Shown: positions 32,070 to 41,165, numbered from the stretch's first letter. The stretch is DNA of 57,205 nt from Oscillospiraceae bacterium (GCA_017518255.1 JAFWVK010000051.1:1-57205), one strand, 5' to 3'. A program made the numbers and translations. Notes: a model not told the origin generated them from the letters alone.

Positions 32070-34628
32070 TTACAGCAGAATCTGTTTCAGCAGTGAGAGG
32101 TCAACAGCAGTGAGTTTCCCGTCCTTGTTCAGATCGGCGATTGCGCCCTGCTCCGGCGTCAGCGTGGAAATTGTCAGCAGATAGTCGCGCATCATGACAA
32201 GATCGGTTTTGTCGCAGACACCGTCCGCATTGATATCGCCGATGACCGGTGCTGCCTTCTGTGCAGTCACAGCGACTGTATAATTCACGCAGCTTGTCTG
32301 ATTCAGCACGCCGAGCGTGACCTTCTCACCTGCGGCAAAATCTTTTTTGTAAAGCTGATACGTGACAACCGGATTTCCGTCGTCGGTGAGGGCATCGTCG
32401 GTCTTTGTCCAGTCGCCGAGCCATGCCGGAACATCCGTGATTCTGGTATCGAGTGCGACATATGCGATGATATCCGCGCCTGCTGTGAAGAACGCTTCCT
32501 CGCCTGCATATTTCTTGGATTCGCAGGCGGTCTGAATCCATTCTGCGCCGCTGAGCGTTTCGGACATTGCCGTGAATGTGAATGCTCTGTCGCCGAAAAC
32601 CGCGCTGCCCGTCTGCTTCGGTTCCGTCACGACCGACCAGTTTGCAGCGTTTGCCGTATCATTGACCGTCAGATTCGTGATATACTGACCGTCCTCATAT
32701 TTGATCGGCTCCGGCGGATTTGTGGCTTCGCCGTTAATGATTACATTCGGGCGCTCCGGCAGCGGCGCATCCGAGCCGAGATAATAGCTGACATGCGGAG
32801 GCTGATTGTATGCCGACTGCTGGCAGCAGTTCTGTGCTCTGTACTGCATATCGTGCATCAGTGTTGTCAGGCGTACCGTTGTTTCCGCTGTTGTACACCA
32901 GATGCGAAGCTTGCTGTTATCGGTCGTGCGGAGAACAAGTTCTTCGCGCCAGTCACCGAAAAGGTCGGCGGTCAGGCAGGGAACTGCCTTTGTGCCGTTG
33001 TTGGAATAGCAGCCTGTGCCGCTGAAAATTGTGTCAATCTTATTCGGCGCGTTCATTTTCGAGATATTGATATCATCAAGAAATTCACGTTCCAGATCGC
33101 CGTCCCAGTAGATCAGGAAGTTGGTCGGCATTCCGTTGTTCGTCAGCGTCTGACCGTTCGTTTTCAGAACGGTATTTGCAGGGCGGGAGCCGCAGAGTTC
33201 TGCGCCCGCATTGCCTGCATACACGTTGTCTCCGCAGCATCTTCCGGTGTCCTTGTCGCCGTCAATATGGAAGATGATGCTGCCGTCCTTTGCATCAATC
33301 AGCGAAACGCCGTAAGGAGATTCTTCATGGCACATGAACAGTTCCAGACCCGGACGCTCCGGCACAAGGTCGCCCAGATGCATCGCATCGCCGTGACCTT
33401 TGCGCGTACACCAAAGCAGTGTACCGTTATCGTCGATCATGGTTGAACCCATGCAGATTTCCTGTTTGCCGTCATTGTCAACGTCTGCTGCCATCATATT
33501 GTGGTTTCCGTCGCCGTAACCGGGTGCATTGGGATTGAATCCGGTATCAAAAATCCAGCGCTTGACGAGCTTTTTATCCACAACATCAATTGCAGAAACG
33601 GTCATGCGGGTGTAGTAGCCTCTGCCGTAAACAGCAGACGGATGCACGCCGTCCAGATAAGCAATACCGCCGTTGTAGCGTTCGCAGCGGTTGCCGTAAC
33701 TGTCACGCCATGTGCTTTCCGCAGTTTTGCTGGTTGCATCTCCGCGCAGAACCGGAAATTCAATCGTGTTCAGTTCCTTTCCGGTTGCACCCTCAAAGAG
33801 TGTCAGATATTCAGGTCCGGTAAGAATTGTTCCGGCATCACTGACATAGACCTTGCTTCCGTCTCCGATCACTTTGCCGGAACCGTCTACGGTACCGTCG
33901 CAGGTTTTTGTAATCAGCTCCGCCTTGCCGTCGCAGTCAAAGTCTGCCACGCACATTTGTGTGTAATGCTGACCGGCACGGATATTCCTGCCGAGGTCAA
34001 TGCGCCACAGTTTCTGACCGGTCAGCGTGTAGCAGTCGATATATACATTTCCGGTTATGCCCTGAATGCCTTTGTCGGCATTTGTGACTTGTGAGTTATC
34101 TTTGGAATTGGAAGGATCCCATTTCACAAACAGCTCATACTGCCCGTCGCCGTCCACGTCACCGACAACTGTATCATTCGGAGAATAGCTGTATGCTTCC
34201 CCTTTGATGACACCGCCCTGCGGTACGTTCAGCGGAATATCGAAATAGTTTGTTCCGGAATTGAATCTGCATTCCTCTGAGGAGACAACTGTTCCGTTCA
34301 CGACAGTATCCACGCGGTATTTTGAATTCGTGCTGCCGCTGTTATCCTGATAACAGGTTGCGCCTGTTCCGGCGCTGCTGGTGTAGATCAGACTGCCGTC
34401 GCGGTAAAGCTGAAATTCGGCATTGTTCGCATCGTTTGCATTCCAGCGCCAGCTGACAAACATGCCGTTCCCGGACTTCACGGCATAGATGCCGCGGTCA
34501 AGATACTCCATGATTGCCGTGCCGTTGCCGCCGACCCCGTAATCCGCCTGCACCGGCAGCGGCAATGCTGTGATACAGACTGTCAGAGCGGCAATGCCTG
34601 CGAGAAAATGATTTATTTGTTTTTTCAT
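32070..34628 (-). CDS. Secreted rhamnogalacturonan lyase (PL11 family) with dockerin
   Basis: An 852-residue exported enzyme cleaving the rhamnose-galacturonic acid backbone of pectin by elimination. I choose the ATG at 34628, after a GGGGGA site, and not the upstream ATG at 34646. A signal peptide covers 1-30. Residues about 33-630 are the PL11 catalytic body, an eight-bladed propeller with repeated calcium loops such as DVDGDGQYELFVKWDPSNSK, DFDCDGKAELITKTCDG and DVDNDGKQEICMGS, and the family phrase GYGDGNHNMMAADVDN. Residues about 640-780 form a beta-sandwich module I do not recognise. The dockerin (GDINADGVCDKTDLVMMRDY and DLNKDGKLTAVDLSLLKQI) occupies the last 60. It is likely delivered to a cell-surface complex. 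Confidence 0.93.
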   Translation of the reverse strand: MKKQINHFLAGIAALTVCITALPLPVQADYGVGGNGTAIMEYLDRGIYAVKSGNGMFVSWRWNANDANNAEFQLYRDGSLIYTSSAGTGATCYQDNSGSTNSKYRVDTVVNGTVVSSEECRFNSGTNYFDIPLNVPQGGVIKGEAYSYSPNDTVVGDVDGDGQYELFVKWDPSNSKDNSQVTNADKGIQGITGNVYIDCYTLTGQKLWRIDLGRNIRAGQHYTQMCVADFDCDGKAELITKTCDGTVDGSGKVIGDGSKVYVSDAGTILTGPEYLTLFEGATGKELNTIEFPVLRGDATSKTAESTWRDSYGNRCERYNGGIAYLDGVHPSAVYGRGYYTRMTVSAIDVVDKKLVKRWIFDTGFNPNAPGYGDGNHNMMAADVDNDGKQEICMGSTMIDDNGTLLWCTRKGHGDAMHLGDLVPERPGLELFMCHEESPYGVSLIDAKDGSIIFHIDGDKDTGRCCGDNVYAGNAGAELCGSRPANTVLKTNGQTLTNNGMPTNFLIYWDGDLEREFLDDINISKMNAPNKIDTIFSGTGCYSNNGTKAVPCLTADLFGDWREELVLRTTDNSKLRIWCTTAETTVRLTTLMHDMQYRAQNCCQQSAYNQPPHVSYYLGSDAPLPERPNVIINGEATNPPEPIKYEDGQYITNLTVNDTANAANWSVVTEPKQTGSAVFGDRAFTFTAMSETLSGAEWIQTACESKKYAGEEAFFTAGADIIAYVALDTRITDVPAWLGDWTKTDDALTDDGNPVVTYQLYKKDFAAGEKVTLGVLNQTSCVNYTVAVTAQKAAPVIGDINADGVCDKTDLVMMRDYLLTISTLTPEQGAIADLNKDGKLTAVDLSLLKQILL

Positions 34629-34676
34629 ATAGTTCCCCCGTTTCATGTTTTAGAAGAGAATTCTTCCTATGAAACC

Positions 34677-34705
34677 ATTGTAGCACATATCCCGTAAAAA
34701 TACAA
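34677..34705 (-). promoter_or_regulatory. Promoter of the PL11 lyase gene
   Basis: On the reverse strand TTGTAT (34705-34700), 17 bases, TACAAT (34682-34677). The remaining gap to thrS (34706-34854) is AT-rich and shows nothing else. Confidence 0.65.
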
Positions 34706-34854
34706 TAACAAAATAATCATTTTTAATGATAAATTGAATTAAAAAATGCTGCAAAACAAAGCGTGCATGGAAACGGGCTGTTCCGTTTCATTGAAATAAT
34801 CCGCGCACTTTTTGAAAAACGATCAAATTTCTGTGACAAGCCAAGCGGATTTAT

Positions 34855-34891
34855 CGGTAAAAAGAGGCGAAGACCGTAAGCAGTCTTCGCC
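34855..34891 (-). terminator. Terminator of thrS
   Basis: On the reverse strand GGCGAAGAC (34891-34883) pairs with GTCTTCGCC (34874-34866), followed by TCTTTTT. Confidence 0.85.
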
Positions 34892-34916
34892 CCTTTTGTT
34901 TTATTGATTCAACAGA

Positions 34917-36851
34917 TTATTTTGCTTTGGAAGCGATTTCGTTGATCAGTTTCTGGAATACCGTATCGAGCGGGAGACAGCCGAGCTCTCCCTCTTTGCG
35001 GGAACGGACGGTCGCACCGTTTGCCGCAACCTCATTGTCGCCGATAATCAGCATATAGGGAATGCGGTCGAGGCGTGCGTTCTTGATCTTTGTACCGATG
35101 TTTCTGTCCTCGGTATCGACTGTCACGCGCATACCCCAGTTTGTGAGCTTTTCCGCAAATTCGTTTGCATAGGCGAAATGCTCTTCGCCGATCGGCAGGA
35201 GACGGATTTGTTCCGGAGCAAGCCAGAGCGGGAGAACGCCTGCATATTTTTCGAGCATATAGGCAAGTGTACGCTCATAGCAGCCGAGAGAGGTTCTGTG
35301 AATGATATACGGCAGCTTCTTCTGACCGTCCTTGTCGATATAGTACATGCCGAAGCGTTCTGCCAGCAGCATATCAATCTGAATGGTCACCAGAGTATCC
35401 TCTTTGCCGAATACGTTTTTGTACTGAATATCGAGCTTCGGACCGTAGAATGCAGCCTCGTCGATGCCGATTTCGTACTTTACGCCGAGGTGATCGAGGA
35501 TTTTGCCCATTGTATCCTGTGCGATATCCCACTGCTCGGCAGTGCCTTCATACTTGTTTTTCGGGTTTGCCGGATCCCACTGCGAGAACCGGAAGGTGCA
35601 GTCCTCCAGCAGACCGACGGTATCCAGCATATACTTTGCCATTTCGAGACAGAACTTGAATTCGTTTTCGAGCTGATCCGGACGTATAATGAAGTGACCT
35701 TCGGAAATCGTGAACTGACGGACGCGGATCAGACCGTGCATTTCGCCGCTGTCCTCGTTGCGGAAGAGGGTAGAGGTCTCGGTCAGGCGCATCGGCAGCT
35801 CTTTGTAGGAACGCTGTTTGTTGAGGAATACCTGATACTGGAACGGGCAGGTCATCGGGCGGAGCGCGAAGCATTCCTTTTCTTCATCGTGCGGATCGCC
35901 CATGACGAACATGCCGTCAAGATAGTGATCCCAGTGACCGGAAATCTTATAGAGGTCACGCTTGGCAAACAGCGGAGTCTTTGTGAGCTGGCAGCCTTTT
36001 GCCTGTTCATAGTCTTCGACCCAGCGCTGTAAGAGCTGAATGACTCTTGCGCCCTTCGGCAGCAGAATCGGGAGCCCCTGACCGATATAATCGACGGTCG
36101 TAAAATAGCCGAGCTCTCTGCCGATCTTGTTGTGATCGCGCTTTTTTGCTTCTTCGAGCATATCAAGATGTTCCTTGAGCTGTTCCTTCTGCGGGAAGGC
36201 GATGCCGTATACGCGCTTGAGCATCTTGTTGTTCTGGTCGCCCTTCCAGTATGCGCCGGTACATGCAGTCAGCTTGAACGCCTTGACCAGACCGGTAGCA
36301 AACAGATGCGGACCGGTGCAGAGATCGGTATATTCGCCCTGCTTGTAGAAGCTGATGGTTTCTCCTTCCGGAAGCTCCTCAATCAGCTCGACCTTATAGG
36401 GCTCGTTCTTTTCCTGCATCAGTGCGATTGCTTCTTCCTTAGGCAGGGTGAAGCGTTCGATGCGGAGATTTTCCTTGACGATTTTTTTTATCTCCGCTTC
36501 CAGAGCGACCAGTGTATCGGCGGTAAAGGGCTGCTCGGAATCGAAATCATAGTAGAAGCCACGGTCGATTGCCGGACCGATTGTCAGCCTGACATCGGGA
36601 TACAGGCGTTTGACCGCCTGCGCAAGAATATGCGCTGCGGTGTGGTTGAAGATATGTCTGCCCTCATCGTCTGCAAAGGTCAGCAGTTTTACATCTGCAT
36701 CTGCTGTGAGCTGTGCAGTCAGATCGGCGGGGCTGCCGTTGACCAGAGCGGCAATGACCTCTCTGCTGATGACGCCGGCTTCCTTTGCTGCGTCATAGAC
36801 CGTAACCGGGGCAGCGCTCTCGAAGCTGCCGTTTTCAAACTGGATTTTCAT
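34917..36851 (-). CDS. thrS: Threonine-tRNA ligase
   Basis: A 644-residue class II synthetase charging tRNA-Thr. It starts at ATG 36851 after GGAGGA; earlier codons lie in the T-box leader. Residues 1-60 form the TGS domain (MKIQFENGSFESAAPVTVYD), then the editing domain with HTAAHILAQAVKRLYPD and GFYYDFD, and the catalytic core with the zinc-binding Cys in LRPMTCPFQYQ, motif 2 near LTETSTLFRNEDSGEMHGL and motif 3 TSLGCYERTLAYMLEKY. The C-terminal anticodon-binding domain ends GCLPLDTVFQKLINEI. The gene is complete and transcribed alone. Its leader carries a T-box riboswitch, so expression rises when tRNA-Thr is uncharged. Confidence 0.97.
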   Translation of the reverse strand: MKIQFENGSFESAAPVTVYDAAKEAGVISREVIAALVNGSPADLTAQLTADADVKLLTFADDEGRHIFNHTAAHILAQAVKRLYPDVRLTIGPAIDRGFYYDFDSEQPFTADTLVALEAEIKKIVKENLRIERFTLPKEEAIALMQEKNEPYKVELIEELPEGETISFYKQGEYTDLCTGPHLFATGLVKAFKLTACTGAYWKGDQNNKMLKRVYGIAFPQKEQLKEHLDMLEEAKKRDHNKIGRELGYFTTVDYIGQGLPILLPKGARVIQLLQRWVEDYEQAKGCQLTKTPLFAKRDLYKISGHWDHYLDGMFVMGDPHDEEKECFALRPMTCPFQYQVFLNKQRSYKELPMRLTETSTLFRNEDSGEMHGLIRVRQFTISEGHFIIRPDQLENEFKFCLEMAKYMLDTVGLLEDCTFRFSQWDPANPKNKYEGTAEQWDIAQDTMGKILDHLGVKYEIGIDEAAFYGPKLDIQYKNVFGKEDTLVTIQIDMLLAERFGMYYIDKDGQKKLPYIIHRTSLGCYERTLAYMLEKYAGVLPLWLAPEQIRLLPIGEEHFAYANEFAEKLTNWGMRVTVDTEDRNIGTKIKNARLDRIPYMLIIGDNEVAANGATVRSRKEGELGCLPLDTVFQKLINEIASKAK

Positions 36852-36889
36852 AGTGCATTCCTCCGTATTCTTGTTGGTTCGGACTGCGC

Positions 36890-37127
36890 AAAAAAACCGC
36901 ACTCCGAACAGTATGACCTGTTCGGGGTACGGGTTTGATTCCTGATATACGGAACAAACGCGCACGGTTCCACCCGAGCGTTTCCTCATTCCCATCTGCA
37001 TTTACAGCAGGAGGTGGTACCGGCTTCCGGTTCCGCCGAATGCCTTTCAGCGCAAGCGGCATTCTCTCTGTCAGGCGGATGACAAAAGCGGCGTGTCCTC
37101 TGCTTTTTTATGTAAAAGCATCTGATT
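36890..37127 (-). promoter_or_regulatory. T-box riboswitch leader of thrS
   Basis: On the reverse strand the leader contains the T-box sequence GGGTGGAACCGTGCG (36975-36961). Downstream is a terminator with CCGAACAG/CTGTTCGG (36925-36918 with 36911-36904) followed by AGTGCGG and seven T residues. Upstream is a Stem I whose base pairs (GCAGAGGA with the CCTCC near 37012) enclose ACC, the probable threonine specifier (complement of 37016-37018 or 37013-37015). Uncharged tRNA-Thr should favour the antiterminator. The length and parts are usual. Confidence 0.92.
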
Positions 37128-37133
37128 GGTTTC

Positions 37134-37163
37134 ATTATACAGCAACTTTCTGATTTTTGTCAA
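37134..37163 (-). promoter_or_regulatory. Promoter of the thrS T-box transcript
   Basis: On the reverse strand TTGACA (37163-37158), 18 bases, TATAAT (37139-37134). Confidence 0.85.
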
Positions 37164-37232
37164 GACGATTTACGGAATTCGTGATTCTGCATAAAATATA
37201 TTGCCGTTTTCAAAAATTATTCCGATTATGAA

Positions 37233-37261
37233 TTGACAGATGCAGAAAAATATGGTAAAAT
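37233..37261 (+). promoter_or_regulatory. Promoter of the C39-like dockerin gene
   Basis: Consensus TTGACA at 37233-37238, 17 bases, TAAAAT at 37256-37261. Confidence 0.85.
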
Positions 37262-37298
37262 AAATTGTCTATTCTCTTTTTTCAGAAAGGATTATAAA

Positions 37299-38906
37299 AT
37301 GAGAAAGATCTTCAAAAAACTCTGCTGTACGGCGGCAGCGGTGTCGGTTCTGCTGAATGCTTCCCAGCCGGTATCTGCGGCAGAAGGCAGACTGTATAAT
37401 CAGTATGACCCGTACTGGAAAACGGTCATTATGCACAGCATTACCGGCACGCAGAATTCGATGTATGCATCTGCCTGCGGTGTGTTTTCGCTGTGCAATG
37501 CGGTTTACGGGCTGAACAGTACGGAGATAGATGCAGTGGAATTTGCGGAATGGGCATGTGAAAACGGCTCATACCGTCCCGGAAACGGCGGAACCTATGC
37601 CAAAATTCTGTATGAAAACATTCAGGAGGGCTGGGGCGAACGCGCAGGTTTTCAGCTGATTGAAACCTTTGAAGGAACAATCCGCGATGAAAGGCTGCTC
37701 GCACACCTGAAAGCCGGCGGCGTTGCGGTGATACATGTGTATAATCACTATATGGCGATTACGGGATATGACGAGGAGCTGGGATTGTATCATGTGATTG
37801 AAAGCGCGTGCAGTGAGCGGCGAAAGCTGGAGGGAGACAGCTGGGTTACTGCGGAAACACTCTCGGCGGGCAGAACAAAAGCGGACTGGTTTGCGCTTCT
37901 GGCGAATACCAAGGCGCCTGAGCGTGCATCTGTCACGACAGACCGGCTCCACAGTGCAGCCGCGAACGGAAGCTTTACGCTGGAAAGCGATATCAAGGGA
38001 GAGTTTGATCTGCGGATTCAGAATGCGGAAGGTGCGGATATTGCCTCCTGTCACAGCAGTCAGGCGGCGCGTTCCTGCCGGCAGAATGTGCAGCTGAATA
38101 TTCCGGAAGCGGGCTTCTATACCTGCGATGCGACCGCAATCAACGAATTCGGCACATATGACAGTGAAAAAGCGGAGTTCCTGGTATATGACTGCAAGCC
38201 GCAGCGTTCGGAAATCTCCTGCGAACAGACGGTATACCGCACGAAAGAACCGGTGCCGCTGCTTCTGAAGGGGGAGCTTGCAGAGTCCTTTACGGTTCAG
38301 GTCTTTGACGAAACAGGGCAAAAATACAGCCCGGTGCATCAGGAATGTGAGCTTTCCGAATGGTGCGGAGACAGCTTTGTTTGTGACTGGATTCCGGACG
38401 ATCCGGGCGCCTATACTGCAAGAGTGACGATGTATAACGATTACGGTTCTCTGGAAAGCAGTGAAATATCGTTTTGCGTGGAGGGCGATGTGACGGCGCT
38501 GCTGGATGCGCAGGGCGGGGAGCCGGAGCAGGATTCCGTTCAGGTGCCGTATCACGGCATATACGGCGAACTGCCGGCAGCAAAAAAGCCCGGTTACTCC
38601 TTTGACGGCTGGTTTACCGATGCAGAGGGCGGGGAGCCGGTTCTGGCGGAGAGCCCCGTTTCCGACCGGCTGACACACACGCTTTATGCGCACTGGTATC
38701 AGCTTCCGGCAGGAGATCTCAATGCAGACCGGAACGTGGATATGCTCGATGCGGTGCTGATGATGCGGATTGTCTCTGAGGACAGCACACTGACGGAAAC
38801 AGACCCGGATCTGCTCTGTATGGAATATGCCGATCTTGACGGCGACGGCATTATTACCATGCAGGATTTTTCACAGCTTCTTTCTGCACTTATAGCTAAT
38901 GAATGA
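37299..38906 (+). CDS. Secreted C39-like cysteine peptidase domain protein with dockerin
   Basis: A 535-residue exported protein from ATG 37299 (AGAAAGGA eight bases upstream). A signal peptide covers 1-28. Residues about 32-215 resemble the papain-like C39_2 domain: YNQYDPYW, then ASACGVFSLCNAVYGL with the probable nucleophile Cys60, and VIHVYNHYMAITGYDEELG with the probable catalytic His150. Residues about 220-415 look like two Ig-like beta domains. About 420-465 is a Listeria/Bacteroides (Flg_new) repeat (KKPGYSFDGWFTDAEGG, ending TLYAHW). A dockerin ends it (GDLNADRNVDMLDAVLMMRI; DLDGDGIITMQDFSQLLSAL). It may trim or attack proteins at the cell surface; the substrate is unknown. Confidence 0.83.
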   Translation: MRKIFKKLCCTAAAVSVLLNASQPVSAAEGRLYNQYDPYWKTVIMHSITGTQNSMYASACGVFSLCNAVYGLNSTEIDAVEFAEWACENGSYRPGNGGTYAKILYENIQEGWGERAGFQLIETFEGTIRDERLLAHLKAGGVAVIHVYNHYMAITGYDEELGLYHVIESACSERRKLEGDSWVTAETLSAGRTKADWFALLANTKAPERASVTTDRLHSAAANGSFTLESDIKGEFDLRIQNAEGADIASCHSSQAARSCRQNVQLNIPEAGFYTCDATAINEFGTYDSEKAEFLVYDCKPQRSEISCEQTVYRTKEPVPLLLKGELAESFTVQVFDETGQKYSPVHQECELSEWCGDSFVCDWIPDDPGAYTARVTMYNDYGSLESSEISFCVEGDVTALLDAQGGEPEQDSVQVPYHGIYGELPAAKKPGYSFDGWFTDAEGGEPVLAESPVSDRLTHTLYAHWYQLPAGDLNADRNVDMLDAVLMMRIVSEDSTLTETDPDLLCMEYADLDGDGIITMQDFSQLLSALIANE

Positions 38907-38956
38907 AATTTGTGCAATATCAACTGTTTTTTTGTTGTTGTTATTCAAAATGCCAA

Positions 38957-38985
38957 TTGACAGCAGCGGGATAATATGGTATACT
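38957..38985 (+). promoter_or_regulatory. Promoter of the 359-residue dockerin protein gene
   Basis: TTGACA at 38957-38962, 17 bases, TATACT at 38980-38985. Confidence 0.82.
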
Positions 38986-39036
38986 GGATATTAGAATGAG
39001 CGGAATAGGTCTGCTCGCGGAGAGGGGAGGATTCTG

Positions 39037-40116
39037 ATGAAGAAGCGTTTATTTGCATGTTTTTCGGCGGCGGTAATGGGTGTCTGCTGGTGCAGTGTTC
39101 CGGCGAATGCCTATGAACCTCCGGCTCCGACCGAACCTTTTGACGCCGCGTTTCAGGCATATCTGGAGCAGAACGGACTGCATCACTATGAGGGCTTGGG
39201 CGTTCTGAAAGACGAATTCAGAGGAGAACCGTTTTACTCGGACAAATATGAAGTACTGGAATTTGTAAACAAGCCCTATGCCACTGCCGTGCTGCGAACG
39301 GATATCTATGAAGGAAAGGTGATTGATGAGGTCTGGAAGCTGCTGGAATCCCATTTTGCCGATGCGGAAACGGAAATAGTCCGGAATCCGCAGACAGGCA
39401 GTGTTTTTTTCAAGGCTGACGGGATATCCTATTGTGTTTACAATGAATCCAATCACGATATCATGATTAAAAACTATGAGCTGTCAACAGCTTTCTCTGA
39501 TGAGATCATTGGAAAGCTGCTGGCGGAAGAGTTGATTGCAGGATACCGGGCATGGGAATTCAGCGCCGACGAATGGAGCCTTGCTACGGTCGGATGCCTT
39601 TATTATAATGCAGCAGCAGAAGATGCCGTCCGCGCATATCTGGAATCGCATCATCCGGATTATGACATCTATCACATTGACGCGAATTCTTACGGATTTT
39701 TTGTTGCGCCGGCAGGCGTTGCGGAATGGAGCGGATACACCGTTCAGGGAACCGGTACATACGGAAACATCATTCCGGATATCCGGCTCACAAACGAACA
39801 GCAGCTTATGCTGTGGGAGGAAATGCGGCAGGACATCGGCATTTTCCCGGATTTGAATTATTATATCCTGAATGAAAAATCCGGTGCCAAATTCGCAGCA
39901 AGCGACTATATTCCTGCGCTGATCCGGGGCGATCTGGATATTGACGGCTCGGTGGATGTGACCGACGCGGTGAAGATGCTGCGCGTGCTGAATGAAGACA
40001 CGAACGTGAAGATTACCGATGAGGGTATGGACAACGCCGACTTTGACTGTGACGGCGATTTGACGATGAAGGATTTCCGTTCGCTGATGCGCTATCTCGC
40101 CGGACTGCCGTACTGA
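39037..40116 (+). CDS. Secreted dockerin protein with an unrecognised N-terminal module
   Basis: A 359-residue exported protein. The signal is MKKRLFACFSAAVMGVCWCS, cleaved near VPANA-YEPP. Residues about 28-285 are an alpha/beta region without a motif I can name; it seems to contain two similar parts, with helix and strand patterns around KVIDEVWKLLESHFADAE and AVRAYLESHHPDYDIYHI. A dockerin closes the protein (about 297-359): GDLDIDGSVDVTDAVKMLRV and DFDCDGDLTMKDFRSLMRYL, with both calcium loops intact and no tail of the NPTWDKIL type. It follows the C39-like gene but has its own promoter. Its role in the complex is unknown. Confidence 0.8.
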   Translation: MKKRLFACFSAAVMGVCWCSVPANAYEPPAPTEPFDAAFQAYLEQNGLHHYEGLGVLKDEFRGEPFYSDKYEVLEFVNKPYATAVLRTDIYEGKVIDEVWKLLESHFADAETEIVRNPQTGSVFFKADGISYCVYNESNHDIMIKNYELSTAFSDEIIGKLLAEELIAGYRAWEFSADEWSLATVGCLYYNAAAEDAVRAYLESHHPDYDIYHIDANSYGFFVAPAGVAEWSGYTVQGTGTYGNIIPDIRLTNEQQLMLWEEMRQDIGIFPDLNYYILNEKSGAKFAASDYIPALIRGDLDIDGSVDVTDAVKMLRVLNEDTNVKITDEGMDNADFDCDGDLTMKDFRSLMRYLAGLPY

Positions 40117-40153
40117 CGGTCAATGCTCAGGATAGATATACGGAATAGAAAAC

Positions 40154-40185
40154 AAACAGCAGTACCGGAAACGGTGCTGCTGTTT
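40154..40185 (+). terminator. Terminator hairpin next to the second repeat element
   Basis: AAACAGCAG (40154-40162) pairs with CTGCTGTTT (40177-40185), extended inward by CCG/CGG. The repeat element starts at its very last base. Confidence 0.65.
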
Positions 40186-40316
40186 CAGCTTGTAGGAAAA
40201 GCGGTATCTGCGATGCATTATAATGGGGGCGCTGCCCCAAACCCCCTGCTGGGGACATTGTCCCACCGCAGCGCAGTTTCGCTTTGCGAAACTGCGCTGC
40301 CTTTTTCGACAGACGG
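40186..40316 (+). mobile_element. Small non-coding inverted-repeat element (MITE-like), copy 2
   Basis: The 131-base segment starts CAGCTTGTAGGAAAAG and ends CCTTTTTCGACAGACGG. It carries GGTATCTGCGATGCAT and GGGGACATTGTCCC, and is similar to the reverse complement of 11018-11252, without the inner 100 bases. A 9-base AAACAGCAG follows at 40317-40325, matching the start of the terminator hairpin on its left, a partial duplication. No coding capacity. Confidence 0.65.
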
Positions 40317-40335
40317 AAACAGCAGATGCGGGCGG

Positions 40336-40364
40336 TTGACATTCTGCCGGATTTGTGGTATGAT
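40336..40364 (+). promoter_or_regulatory. Promoter of the SDR operon
   Basis: TTGACA at 40336-40341, 17 bases, TATGAT at 40359-40364. Confidence 0.82.
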
Positions 40365-40414
40365 AAGATGACTGAATATGGGTAATTCGGTCTGAAAAAA
40401 GGGAGGGCAAAAAT

Positions 40415-41158
40415 ATGCTGAATATTCAAGGAAAATGGGCTTTGGTTACCGGCGCCAGCAGGGGAATCGGAAAACTTGCTGCGCAGGCGCTTGCGGAACA
40501 GGGCTGCAATCTGATTCTTCTGAGCCGGGATACCGCGCACACGGCAGCGATTGCCGCCGCACTTTCGGAGAAGGTATCCGTGCATGAGGTCGCGTGCAAT
40601 CTTGCGGATCCGGATTCCGTGACCGCTGCACTTTCCGAGATTGATGCACTGAATGTGCCGGTGGATATTGTTCTGAACAATGCCGGTGTGCAGATTGCCT
40701 ACCGGACGGACTGGTATCAGACCCCGGTCAGAGATTATACGGTCAGCTTTCAGATTAACACAATCTCACCGATGATGATTTGCTATCATTTTATTCCGAA
40801 AATGATTGAACGCGGTTTCGGCAGAATCGTGAATACGACGAGCGGCATCCGGCTGGAACCGGAGCAGGCGGGCTATTCCGCCAGCAAGGCAGCGCTTGAC
40901 AAGGTGACAATTGATCTCGGCTCCAAGCTCGCCGGAACCGGCGTTGCGGTCAACCTGACCGATCCGGGCTGGTGCCGGACCGATCTGGGCGGTCCGAATG
41001 CGCCCAATGCACCGGAAAGTGCGCTGCCCGGTGTCATCGTCGGTGCGCTGATTGAGCAGGCAAAATCCGGCAGAATCTTCTCAGCCGGTCTGTTCTACGG
41101 CATGGCTTTGGAGGAAGCGGTTGCAAAGGCTGAGGATATGCCTTGCAGCGCTTACTGA
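40415..41158 (+). CDS. Short-chain dehydrogenase/reductase
   Basis: A 247-residue cytosolic NAD(P)-dependent oxidoreductase of the classical SDR fold. The coenzyme motif is TGASRGIG, NNAGV marks the stabilising strand, the serine of the triad is in NTTSGI, and the YSASK motif carries the catalytic Tyr and Lys. After it, DPGWCRTDLGGPNAP is the usual PG motif. The Arg after TGAS suggests NADP. The substrate cannot be read. AAAGGGAGGG precedes the ATG. A histidine phosphatase gene starts seven bases after the stop. Confidence 0.9.
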   Translation: MLNIQGKWALVTGASRGIGKLAAQALAEQGCNLILLSRDTAHTAAIAAALSEKVSVHEVACNLADPDSVTAALSEIDALNVPVDIVLNNAGVQIAYRTDWYQTPVRDYTVSFQINTISPMMICYHFIPKMIERGFGRIVNTTSGIRLEPEQAGYSASKAALDKVTIDLGSKLAGTGVAVNLTDPGWCRTDLGGPNAPNAPESALPGVIVGALIEQAKSGRIFSAGLFYGMALEEAVAKAEDMPCSAY

Positions 41159-41165
41159 TTCAGCC

